Positions 54,624 to 62,173 of a stretch of DNA of 64,000 bases are shown one piece after another. A model generated the notes under the pieces. That model made no database searches. It was not told the DNA's origin and saw nothing but the letters and a program-made list of their open reading frames with translations. Source of the stretch: Halobacillus litoralis (GTDB lineage: Bacteria; Bacillota; Bacilli; Bacillales; Halobacillaceae); contig NZ_CP026118.1 in assembly GCF_004101865.1 (NCBI RefSeq), positions 1,116,001-1,180,000 of the forward strand. The letters are read 5' to 3'. The translations under genes were made by a program, and so were the position numbers. The first letter of the stretch is position 1; each line of letters begins with the position of its first letter.

Positions 54624-55064
54624 TCAGCTTGAATTCGACTTATTCGTCAGCTCTCGGCTGATCTTTTCAACGACCCTTGATAAGTCTTCATCAATACGTG
54701 CTCCACTGAAACGCAAAACCGTCCATCCATGATTCTTCAAATACACTTCCTTTTCCCATTCATCATCCATCTCGTAAGAAGAGTTGAGGAAATCCTGTTC
54801 GATGGCTTCAACAGCGATCTTAACTGAAGGAAAAGCTATATCAATACTGTACTTACCAACTTGATAATGAAGACCGGGGCGCAGACCATAAGAAAGTAAT
54901 CCATCATAAAGTTTCTTTTCAAGTGTTGAATTGAATTGTTCATGGTCTTCACCAACGGATTCATCATCGTCTTTTCTTACTCGTAACGTTAATACGATGG
55001 AGAGAATAAGCAACGACATAAAAGCTGAATACTCAATGAACATTGTTATATTCATAATAATCAC
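54624..55064 (-). CDS. Membrane-anchored DUF559/Vsr-like endonuclease-fold protein
   Basis: 146 residues. One membrane helix near the start (about 7-28), a charged linker, then a very-short-patch-repair-like PD-(D/E)xK fold: LEKKLYDGLLSYGL, YSIDIAFPSVKIAVEAIE, WEKEVYLKNHGWTVLRFSGARI. The usual catalytic pair reads IEVDG in DUF559 proteins; here it is VEAIEQ, so nuclease activity may be altered or lost. N-terminal start uncertain by three codons. No partner evident. Confidence 0.7.
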   Translation of the reverse strand: MIIMNITMFIEYSAFMSLLILSIVLTLRVRKDDDESVGEDHEQFNSTLEKKLYDGLLSYGLRPGLHYQVGKYSIDIAFPSVKIAVEAIEQDFLNSSYEMDDEWEKEVYLKNHGWTVLRFSGARIDEDLSRVVEKISRELTNKSNSS

Positions 55065-55196
55065 CCACTATCATTCTATCCAACAACCACCCTATTCTAT
55101 TCATACGATTATGACCAAACAAGGTCTAGTTCTTCCTTTTCAATAAATTCAAACACAGAAAGGACTGAATCACATGAGCTTTTTATTTGGTCAAAT

Positions 55197-55221
55197 AAAA
55201 AAAGGGCGGCCTAACGCCGAC
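55197..55221 (-). terminator. Weak terminator
   Basis: Imperfect AGGTCGGC/GCCGCCCT hairpin followed by seven T on the minus strand. Confidence 0.55.
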
Positions 55222-55226
55222 CTAGA

Positions 55227-55748
55227 TTAATCAAAATACCTCTTAATATATTCTTGTTCTTCCTCTGCATTCAAAAGCCCAGTAGCTCTCCCGACGTTAC
55301 CCCCTTTCCATTGCCAAATGGTATTGTGTACTTCAACGGCATTCTCGAAATCACCACGTCCCCATGAGGTTAAAGTTTTCTCATAAAAATCATAATTCTC
55401 GTATTCCTTCGATGTTCCTTCTATTTTCAGTAAGACCGCCTGCATTTCTGCGATTCGATCAGGTGTAATACGCAAATGGCCCGCCCACTTTTCATTTGAT
55501 TCAACTTTTTGGTGCGACATTTTATGTATCATATCCTGAAAGAATGATTCAGTAGGAAGGTTGTCTGCGTCAACTGCTTCCACCTCAATTGAATCTACCT
55601 GCTCTTCAAATTCTTTTTGCGCCTTTTCCCTGTTTTCAGCTTCTTGCTGTTGATCCTTAATATCCGTTACAAGCAGAAAGAGAAAGATACCACCAAGGAC
55701 AATAGCCAAACTACCAAAAACCCCAATAAACCACTTGTATTTATTCAA
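55227..55748 (-). CDS. DUF6241-type membrane-anchored protein
   Basis: 173 residues. One N-terminal membrane helix (about 7-28), coiled-coil segment (DQQQEAENREKAQKEFEEQ), then a conserved helical domain with FFQDMIHKMSHQKV, WAGHLRITPDRIAEMQAVL, RGDFENAVEVHNTIWQWKGGNVGRATGLL and EEEQEYI, which I recognise as the small Bacillus DUF6241 family. Function unknown. GAGGGGTTG upstream of ATG 55748. Confidence 0.7.
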   Translation of the reverse strand: MNKYKWFIGVFGSLAIVLGGIFLFLLVTDIKDQQQEAENREKAQKEFEEQVDSIEVEAVDADNLPTESFFQDMIHKMSHQKVESNEKWAGHLRITPDRIAEMQAVLLKIEGTSKEYENYDFYEKTLTSWGRGDFENAVEVHNTIWQWKGGNVGRATGLLNAEEEQEYIKRYFD

Positions 55749-56111
55749 CCCCTCATCACACCCTTCTTCTGTCCTGTAAACTTTATAAATAGTATAAAGG
55801 AAATTTTTAGGAATTTGAATGCAAACTCCTTTGTTGCCTCCGTATTTCTTTGTAACAGTCTACGAGCATAACCAAATAAAAATTTGAAGGCGTTGGTCAC
55901 ACCCCACTGAAGACCATCCGTTTAGTGAAGTGATGTTCTTCACCGCAAAGGGATAGATGAAGTCCGGCTAAAATCGCACAATCACCCCTCACCACGTGGA
56001 TCGTGAGCTCTTTTTAGAAATTCAGGACCTTTCCAAAAGCTCATGTTTATCACTTTGGTACAAAGGGTAAATTGTGAGTATAACCCGATTCCAATAGAAA
56101 GGATGAGCACT
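55749..56111. other. Intergenic region
   Basis: No gene with start signals. A hairpin CTCAC/GTGAG with CTCTTTTT around 55996-56021 could be a terminator remnant; the sequence 55900-55980 looks like decayed coding DNA but cannot be assigned. Confidence 0.35.
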
Positions 56112-56279
56112 ATGTCCAAAAATTCACAGTACCAACCTATAGGAGGAAGTGGGGAAGAACCATCAGACGCTCAGGAAGTTAATTATGCAAAAGAATTTAA
56201 ACAAGCAGATATCGCTGGTGGATATCGAAAACCTAAAGTAAAAGATGCAAAAAATGAAAATCCTAACTTAAAAAGATAA
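56112..56279 (+). CDS. Small hydrophilic protein, 55 residues
   Basis: ATG 56112 with AAAGGA 8 nt upstream (an ATG 9 nt earlier abuts the ribosome site). MSKNSQYQPIGGSGEEPSDAQ...FKQADIAGGYRKPKVKDAKNENPNLKR: charged, probably unstructured. Could be a YozQ/DUF4025-like or other stationary-phase protein, but I cannot place it with confidence. Followed by a strong terminator. Confidence 0.6.
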   Translation: MSKNSQYQPIGGSGEEPSDAQEVNYAKEFKQADIAGGYRKPKVKDAKNENPNLKR

Positions 56280-56287
56280 ATCATCTT

Positions 56288-56314
56288 AAAGCAGCTTTCT
56301 TAGCTGCTTTTTTT
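56288..56314 (+). terminator. Intrinsic terminator
   Basis: AAAGCAGCT/AGCTGCTTT with seven T. Confidence 0.9.
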
Positions 56315-56319
56315 CTTTA

Positions 56320-56660
56320 TTTGTTATTTACGAAGTTTTTACGTCCTGGAGCTCTTTTCCTTCGAATCTTCTGTACATAAGGTTTCTCCCCCGACCTTAT
56401 CAAACTACTACAACTAACGTTTCACAAACACAACTTCAGCTTCAGTAAAATTATATAGAGCGCGAATCACATCCGATTTACTACGTGTAGAGTATGCGCA
56501 CTACTCCTCACGTCTTTAATTCTTAACTTGACCACCCCTTATATGCCAATAACGTTACCTGTGACAATTTAAACTTCTCCATGTCTGCCTTGTAGTCCTT
56601 CATTAACAGGTACTTATACATAGGATCGCGTTCGATATACCTACCTGTTAAAATCTAACG
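56320..56660. other. Decayed mobile-element DNA
   Basis: A stop-free minus-strand stretch at 56652-56523 reads TGRYIERDPMYKYLLMKD and continues protein-like to GWSS, but has no start codon or ribosome site. Probably the 3' remnant of an element gene beside the broken recombinase. Confidence 0.4.
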
Positions 56661-57075
56661 GTCTAGTAGAACGGTATTTTATCAATTTCCTGATTTTCTA
56701 ATGTTTCAATTATTTTTTGCCTGCCTCGAAGCAGCTTTATATTCTTCATAGGATTAGTAGAGATCAATTTGTTCTTTTTTTAGTAATTGTAGAAAGTGCT
56801 CTTAATGGACGTAAATGAGTGTTGATTGTTGTAATACTTATTTGCGTTTTACTCCTTACTATGAACGCTTCTATATCTTCCTGTTTAATATCAACGATAT
56901 CTTTTTTCAACATCTTTTCAGTAGCGTGAAATTCATTCATGTAGTATTCGATTGTTGCCGGTCTTAAATTACGTAGACAACAGTCTTTAAAGAATTTTTC
57001 TAGTACCTCATCTTCAGTAACCTTATTCCTGATCAGATCCAATTCTTCTTCTGATAATTCCTTTCGTCTCTTCAC
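56661..57075 (-). pseudogene. Tyrosine recombinase (phage integrase) remnant
   Basis: From GTG 57075 (AGGAGGT upstream) the reading gives an integrase N-terminal arm and SAM-like core-binding domain: TEDEVLEKFFKDC, NLRPATIEYYMNEF, ITTINTHLRPLRAL. The frame then breaks (TGA at 56766-56764); the continuation KKEQI...STNPMKNIKLLRGRQ is found only after two frame changes and ends at TAG 56663-56661. The catalytic domain with R-H-R-Y is missing, so it is inactive. Confidence 0.8.
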
Positions 57076-57129
57076 AACATACCTCCTACGCACACGATTT
57101 TGGTTTTTTTGTCGTGTAAAATAAACAAA

Positions 57130-57158
57130 AAAAAGACCCCAACATTACTGTTGAAGTC
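57130..57158 (-). terminator. Weak terminator hairpin
   Basis: AAGACTTCAACA/TGTTGGGGTCTT followed by TTTTTTTT on the minus strand, between the tRNA-Leu fragment and the recombinase remnant. Confidence 0.5.
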
Positions 57159-57176
57159 TTCTCTCTGTTACATTTT

Positions 57177-57228
57177 TAGTACCGGTGGCCGGGCTCGAAC
57201 CGGCACTCCGTGAGGAACACGATTTTGA
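57177..57228 (-). mobile_element. tRNA-Leu(CAA) 3' fragment, probable attachment site
   Basis: Minus strand reads anticodon loop CTCAAAA, variable arm GTGTTCCTCACGG, T arm GCCGGTTCGAGCCCGGC and acceptor CACCGGTA followed by CTA in place of CCA. No matching 5' half lies upstream: TGGGA instead of CACGA. Such 3' pieces are left at the far end when a phage integrates in a tRNA gene. The geometry puts the element to the right and an intact tRNA-Leu beyond 64 kb. Confidence 0.75.
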
Positions 57229-57349
57229 GTCCCACAAAAGTACAATTATGTAACGAGATCAGTCATATCACAGTAAGTGGAATACTTTAGATAATTTGCA
57301 TTACACGATTACTGATAATTATGCCCCTGCTACACAAAATCGTCAAGAA

Positions 57350-57748
57350 CTAATGAACTTGTTTGTTGAAAATAGCTTGCCCATTTGCCTTGTATTTTTT
57401 TATTAGTTCTTTCTCATGTCTTCTTGCAGAATTTATTTCTTTAAACTCTGCAACAATCTTATATTGTATCTTTCCAGATACCATCAACTCACGATGTACC
57501 GTGTTTCTTCTATTAGTATATCTTCTACATCTATACCATACACCGCTACCTACATATACTACTTTGTCATTAAGATGATGTTCATATACAATGTAAAGGT
57601 TTACTCTTCTTAACTCGCTGGGATCTAGTCTATACCTTTTTATTAACTGTATAACCTTTTGATAATTCACTCCATAAATTTTTGCGATGTCTTGATTAGT
57701 CATTTTTTCTAATAAGTGATCAATCAGCTTTTCTTTTGTAGGTAACAC
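57350..57748 (-). CDS. GIY-YIG nuclease domain protein with N-terminal HTH
   Basis: 132 residues from GTG 57748, chosen because GGAGGTG lies 6-8 nt upstream; an open frame continues 30 codons further without a ribosome site and overlaps the previous gene. HTH-like segment about 16-38 (MTNQDIAKIYGVNYQKVIQLI); GIY-YIG core from Y52 (YIVY), VVYVG (63-67), conserved Arg around 76-81, Glu in RRHEKELI (111-117) and the terminal NK (128-129). Probably a free-standing homing-type or phage-associated nuclease. Its ribosome site sits in a perfect hairpin (57749-57774). Confidence 0.72.
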   Translation of the reverse strand: MLPTKEKLIDHLLEKMTNQDIAKIYGVNYQKVIQLIKRYRLDPSELRRVNLYIVYEHHLNDKVVYVGSGVWYRCRRYTNRRNTVHRELMVSGKIQYKIVAEFKEINSARRHEKELIKKYKANGQAIFNKQVH

Positions 57749-57774
57749 ATACAACACCTCCAAAGGTGTTGTAT
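57749..57774 (-). promoter_or_regulatory. Hairpin enclosing the ribosome site of the GIY-YIG gene
   Basis: Perfect 11-bp stem ATACAACACCT/AGGTGTTGTAT, 4-nt loop TTGG; the Shine-Dalgarno GGAGGTG spans loop and 3' arm, immediately before the GTG start. No T tract follows, so it is not a terminator. It should occlude ribosomes unless opened. Confidence 0.7.
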
Positions 57775-57812
57775 CGAAGTGTCGAAAAGAGTAAAGCACT
57801 AAAGCCAAACTT

Positions 57813-58937
57813 TTACTTTTCTCTGAAGTAGCTCCCACTTTTTATTTTTGGAGGTTGTTTATCAAATTTTTCCGAATCCTTTTCTATATACTCTTCTATG
57901 AAAGGTGACTCCATTCTTTTTAACCCCCCCATGTGCTGGGGAAGTATAAGTCCTTTTCCAAACTCAGAAAGAGTAATCCAAGGAAGTGATATTTTTTTTG
58001 TTACTCTATTTTGTGTGACATTAATCAAATGACCATCTTCCTCCATTGATTTGAATGACCCTACTTCCCTTTCAAGATCACTAATCTTAGAGGTTCCTCT
58101 ATTTTTAAGGTGAATTTTTTTTATATAATCTTCTTTAATTTTCTGATTAAAGAAAACATTATTATACGCATTCAAATAGAATAACTCATTTAAAGAATCA
58201 ACTTCTCGGGCTCTATTAATCGTTATAACATCATCTTTTATGTTTGGTATATCATATACTAGTCCGTCATATAACAACAAGCATTGTGTTGAGGATATGG
58301 GAAAGAAAAGCTGAAGCCCTCTTGTAACATACCCAAACCCTCTCCCCTGATATTTCCTTCCAATATAAAATGAGTTGTAACGAATCAGCGGATTATCTGA
58401 CGTAATGAAACTCCTTGATGTTTTTTGATTAATAAGAACCAGTTTTAAATCTAATACTAGGGGGATGCTTTCTAAGGCAATGCCTATATTTTGATTGGCG
58501 GCTTGCTTTATCTTTATTTTAAATTCATCTAAGTTTATGCCTTTCATATCTGGATGCTCTTTCATCATTTCTTTAGCTAAGAAATCAGCCATATTATCTG
58601 CTGAGTCAGCATTTTTTAAGTTCCTTGCTTCACTGACCAACAAAAAAGCAATCAGATGCTCGTAATATTCAAATTCCTTATCAATGTTTGGAATGCTCTC
58701 TGTCTCTATTATCCTTCTAATAATGGCTGAAGCTTTTCTTTCTATCTCTTTATCTAAGAATTCTTCAACTACTTTATCATCGCCATAGAAATTATTTTTT
58801 TGACACATATCTTTAATTGAAGCATTTTGAATGTATTTTAAATTTGTAATGTTAAATGTACTAATTGATTTATCTGTTTCTGAGAAGTTTCTAAGATAAA
58901 ACTTCGGAACATAGTGTTGCCTGCTTTTTTGGCCCAC
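57813..58937 (-). CDS. DUF4238 domain protein
   Basis: 374 residues from GTG 58937 (AAGGGGGAG 9 nt upstream; TTG 58958 is an alternative that overlaps the ribosome site). Starts MGQKSRQHYVPKFYLRNFS, the invariant DUF4238 opening, and has the core FITSDNPLIRYNS and FPISSTQCLLLYDG found across the family. Function unknown; DUF4238 genes are frequent passengers on prophages and genomic islands and are suspected in phage defence. Own promoter with a palindrome over the -10. AT-rich and cargo-like. Confidence 0.88.
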   Translation of the reverse strand: MGQKSRQHYVPKFYLRNFSETDKSISTFNITNLKYIQNASIKDMCQKNNFYGDDKVVEEFLDKEIERKASAIIRRIIETESIPNIDKEFEYYEHLIAFLLVSEARNLKNADSADNMADFLAKEMMKEHPDMKGINLDEFKIKIKQAANQNIGIALESIPLVLDLKLVLINQKTSRSFITSDNPLIRYNSFYIGRKYQGRGFGYVTRGLQLFFPISSTQCLLLYDGLVYDIPNIKDDVITINRAREVDSLNELFYLNAYNNVFFNQKIKEDYIKKIHLKNRGTSKISDLEREVGSFKSMEEDGHLINVTQNRVTKKISLPWITLSEFGKGLILPQHMGGLKRMESPFIEEYIEKDSEKFDKQPPKIKSGSYFREK

Positions 58938-58974
58938 AGTTCCATTCTCCCCCTTCAATATCGCGCGTATCTCT

Positions 58975-58996
58975 ATCCAAAATTTGGATTATATCA
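58975..58996 (-). promoter_or_regulatory. Extended -10 promoter overlapped by a palindrome (DUF4238 gene)
   Basis: TGATATAAT on the minus strand (58996-58988) is an extended -10. The perfect palindrome ATCCAAA-T-TTTGGAT (58989-58975) overlaps its end and the start site, as a repressor operator would. Confidence 0.6.
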
Positions 58997-59060
58997 TAAT
59001 TCTACCACATAAAAATTCTTATTCACTCGCTGTGCCTCACAAAAATTATAAGTAGGAACG

Positions 59061-59098
59061 TAAAAATCCCCTTGAATATTAACATTAGGGGATTTTTA
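59061..59098. terminator. Terminator of the sce7726-sce7725-RES operon
   Basis: AAAAATCCCC/GGGGATTTTT with a 16-nt loop, 47 bp past the RES gene stop; T tracts both ways. Confidence 0.85.
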
Positions 59099-59144
59099 TA
59101 AGGGAATAAAATTGATATTTTATAAAGAATATACAACTCAAAAA

Positions 59145-60218
59145 TTAATCAGTTATAACTTCCGTATTATAGGTCATTCCTGTTACATCAAGCACACTTA
59201 CTTTATTGCATTCAAACAAATCAGGATTAAAAATTGCTACATTGTACCCTTTTGGATTCATCGTACTTTTATATTTTATACCTTGATGCCCCTTGCTTTT
59301 AAGATAATCAGTTATATATTGGGTAGGTAAATAGTCCAAAGGCCCATCACTTCTTCTAAGTGGTTTTGCTATTTCATGACTGATTTTCTTAAGGTGTGTT
59401 TTATTCACAGCATGTTGCTCTGGACCGATTCCCGAAAAGGGACTAATTTTATCTAGAGCCACAAAATCAATCACTTCGATATCCTCTTTTAACCTAAACT
59501 CGCCAATAGTAATGAAATCGTGAGTTCCAGCTCTTATTTCATGAAGGGTAGTGTCGAAATCGTTAGATAAATACAAACAACTAATACCCATTGGGTTAGC
59601 CCTACCATCAGTTGCTTTTCCTTGTGGTGGTGCCCCCATGTCCGATGTTTCATATCCATCTTCTTCAGTAGAGATTCTTGCTCTATAAAAGACCTCCCCT
59701 TCACGATAGGGAGTTTTCACATAATCACAAAATACATCCAAAACACTAGTATTAATGAAATTAGTATGAAATCTGTTAACATTCTTTATTTCATTCACAA
59801 AATTTTCCCACTCATGAGTCTTTAATATCGAGTTTTCTTCTAAATATTCAATTTGACTCAATGAGGTAATACTTATTGGTTCATCAAATAACTCAGGAGC
59901 TTCTTCATATTTTTCATGACAAATATTCCTTACTAGGGTGTAGATTTTCTCTTTTTCAATATTAAAAATTCTCCATCTATCATTTAAATCATCTTTAAGT
60001 AAATAAGTTTTTTCTTTCGGGAAATCACCTGGTAAATTTGATACTGGTTCATATATTTCTAGCAATTCATTAAAATTGTCAACCAATTCGTCATTTTCTT
60101 CTGTATCGTATATGTAGCCGTTCATCTTGCCGCATGTATCGCAATCACCTCTATTATTAATTCCTTTAATAATAGCCTTTATCTCTGAATCTTCAAAACA
60201 TTTAGCGCAACAAATCAT
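59145..60218 (-). CDS. RES domain protein with HEPN/RES N-terminal zinc segment
   Basis: 357 residues. N-terminal Cys-rich piece C3-C4-x2-C7 ... C26-x2-C29 followed by a helical region (about 35-150), the arrangement known as the HEPN/RES N-terminal domain. RES domain about 165-345: FYRAR (177-181), RANP (206-209), YLS and LHEIRA with E227, and GIKYKS with S318, giving the Arg-Glu-Ser triad for which the fold is named. RES proteins studied as toxins (with Xre antitoxins) destroy NAD+. ATG overlaps the sce7725 stop (ATGA), so production is coupled. No Xre/antitoxin gene is beside it. Confidence 0.85.
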   Translation of the reverse strand: MICCAKCFEDSEIKAIIKGINNRGDCDTCGKMNGYIYDTEENDELVDNFNELLEIYEPVSNLPGDFPKEKTYLLKDDLNDRWRIFNIEKEKIYTLVRNICHEKYEEAPELFDEPISITSLSQIEYLEENSILKTHEWENFVNEIKNVNRFHTNFINTSVLDVFCDYVKTPYREGEVFYRARISTEEDGYETSDMGAPPQGKATDGRANPMGISCLYLSNDFDTTLHEIRAGTHDFITIGEFRLKEDIEVIDFVALDKISPFSGIGPEQHAVNKTHLKKISHEIAKPLRRSDGPLDYLPTQYITDYLKSKGHQGIKYKSTMNPKGYNVAIFNPDLFECNKVSVLDVTGMTYNTEVITD

Positions 60219-61156
60219 AAATCGAACTTCCCGTCAAAATATTGACTGATTAACTCTATATGATGCATAATCGCAAGTTTCTTAACTGTCCCTAAACCTG
60301 GATAGGTTCCATTTCTATAGTGTTCCATAAATTTCTCTAAACTATATGTATTAATATTTCTGGTTTCTTTCCATTCTGCTAACTTTTGTAAAGCTTCACC
60401 AAATTTACCAGCTGGGTCATTAATATCTTTATTTGAGTTTGAGACAAAGTGTTTAATTCTCAAACTTTTATCAGTATCAAAGTACACTATGTGAATTGCA
60501 ACAGCATATGGCGCAAATCCAGATTCAGAATATTCTTCACCGACAATCGAATAATCTGAATACCCCATAAAACCATCTTCCTCAAAATAAATATGATCCT
60601 CTGAGAAAGCCCTGCTATTTATATCTTTATAATCCGCATTTCTTGCTTCCTTTTCAAATCTGTCTTCAAGTAAAACACGTTTAACTTTAATTTTTCTTTT
60701 AAACGCGCTTTCTTCCGGTATTAGTGTGTATAGCGGATTTTTGTTTCCAAATGATTCGAGATAGTTACTTAGATAATCTTTATTTTTATTAATAACTAAA
60801 AGTTCATTTTCTTCCACGCCATTACTAAATAATTCATTTAATTCATTGTTACTGTTTTCATTCATTATATGAGAAATAACGATGTTCTTACTCTTAAGTG
60901 CTTCACTAAAATTCATTTTCCATCCTTCTTTTTTTAGAATAGAAATATCTTTATTAAAATTACCTACTTGAGGGTGTAGTATCACAGCTAAATCCTTTTC
61001 CTTATTGATAAACATTCCCATAGTCTTTAGTAAGGTTGCCGAAGGTTTTATCGGTTCAATGATTGGCAAAATTTTATTATTGATTAAGTTATTTTCAGCT
61101 AACTCTCGTAAAGCAAGAAGTTCATATTGCCTTCCTCTTAAATAAGGTAAATACAT
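60215..61156 (-). CDS. sce7725 family protein
   Basis: 313 residues from ATG 61156 (GTGGAGGG 8 nt upstream), two bases after the sce7726 stop. MYLPYLRGRQYELLALRELAE at the start and a late QKLAEWKETRNINTYSLEKFMEHYRNGTYPGLGTVKKLAIMHHIELI are hallmarks of the uncharacterised sce7725 family, regularly paired with sce7726. Mixed alpha/beta, no membrane segment. Function unknown; probably a partner or sensor for the nuclease-like sce7726 protein. Confidence 0.85.
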   Translation of the reverse strand: MYLPYLRGRQYELLALRELAENNLINNKILPIIEPIKPSATLLKTMGMFINKEKDLAVILHPQVGNFNKDISILKKEGWKMNFSEALKSKNIVISHIMNENSNNELNELFSNGVEENELLVINKNKDYLSNYLESFGNKNPLYTLIPEESAFKRKIKVKRVLLEDRFEKEARNADYKDINSRAFSEDHIYFEEDGFMGYSDYSIVGEEYSESGFAPYAVAIHIVYFDTDKSLRIKHFVSNSNKDINDPAGKFGEALQKLAEWKETRNINTYSLEKFMEHYRNGTYPGLGTVKKLAIMHHIELISQYFDGKFDL

Positions 61157-61158
61157 TA

Positions 61159-62004
61159 TTATTCCCTCCACTCTTCATTTAAGAAGTTATTTAATTTACA
61201 GTAATCACTTTTTCTAAATTTAGAAAAATAAACCATAAACTTAAGTTCATAAGGGACTTTCTCGTATTCATCTTTCTCAGTCAAGCTTCTTTTTTTTAAT
61301 TGAGTAATCATATATTCATATGCCGTTGCTATGTCGATTTTAGTAAACCATTCTAAGCATTCTGTATAATAATTAAATTGATTCGTAACAGGTAATTCTC
61401 CAAAGTGAGCAAACAATAGATCTTCAAACTCATGCTTCCTTAACATCTTAAACATAACATCATACTCTAGTCTGGAATTATCTTCTTGAGGTTCTTGTCT
61501 GGTACTTATTGTATTTCTACTCGTTAATATGCAAATTCCTAATTTCGTATCTTTGAACATTCTTTTTGCTTTTGGGTAGTTTGATTCTGAAGTGACTAAA
61601 CAAACATTGTTGAAGGCTTTATAATAATCCTCTATTTGATTATTTAACCTATCAAATGTATCTAAATCAGTTTTTATCTCATACGCTGTCGCTTTCCCAT
61701 TGATTAAGACAAAATCAACTTTAGATTTATTAATCGGAATTTCAGTTAAAGCAGTAGTCGTATTTAAACTGTGTCTGCCCAATAACAACTTATTAAAGAG
61801 TGTATTTTTAAAATAATATTCATTTCTGTATTCTTTCTTTAGATAATTGTAAATCTCACTGATAAGTGACTTATTGTTCATTGAAGCGTGATTTTCAACA
61901 TATCTTTCTACACAGGTCTCAAATAAAGAATTATTATTTTCATTTATTAGGTCCACAAATATATTACGAGTAAAAAGCCTATTTAAAAGTAAATGATTAC
62001 TCAT
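61159..62004 (-). CDS. sce7726 family protein, PD-(D/E)xK nuclease-like
   Basis: 281 residues. Central motif E88 ... D97 in KSKVDFVLI and E109-x-K111 in AYEIKTDLD, as in PD-(D/E)xK nucleases such as Holliday-junction resolvase-like and restriction enzymes; followed by IEDYYKAFNNVCLVTS, the usual third strand. The flanks are helical. First gene of the three-gene operon; extended -10 promoter upstream, GGTGGGA ribosome site before ATG 62004. Family uncharacterised; DNA or RNA cleavage is a prediction from the motif. Confidence 0.85.
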   Translation of the reverse strand: MSNHLLLNRLFTRNIFVDLINENNNSLFETCVERYVENHASMNNKSLISEIYNYLKKEYRNEYYFKNTLFNKLLLGRHSLNTTTALTEIPINKSKVDFVLINGKATAYEIKTDLDTFDRLNNQIEDYYKAFNNVCLVTSESNYPKAKRMFKDTKLGICILTSRNTISTRQEPQEDNSRLEYDVMFKMLRKHEFEDLLFAHFGELPVTNQFNYYTECLEWFTKIDIATAYEYMITQLKKRSLTEKDEYEKVPYELKFMVYFSKFRKSDYCKLNNFLNEEWRE

Positions 62005-62042
62005 ATTTATGTTCCCACCTTACTTTTAGTTAGAAATACTCA

Positions 62043-62071
62043 CTTATATCATAGCATATGACAACACTGAA
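62043..62071 (-). promoter_or_regulatory. Operon promoter (extended -10)
   Basis: TTCAGT (62071-62066), 17-bp spacer, TGATATAAG containing extended -10 TATAAG (62048-62043). Confidence 0.5.
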
Positions 62072-62173
62072 GTAATTAAATATAAGCTTATCTTTATCTA
62101 AAAATATCTTTAATTGCTTTACATTTTATAGAATTGCCATATAACAAGGAAAACAAAGATGGAGGACTTCAAA

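Noticed and set aside
59145..62004. Classical RES-Xre toxin-antitoxin pair
   Set aside because: The gene next to the RES protein is sce7725, not an Xre/helix-turn-helix antitoxin, and its RES part is fused to a zinc N-terminus.
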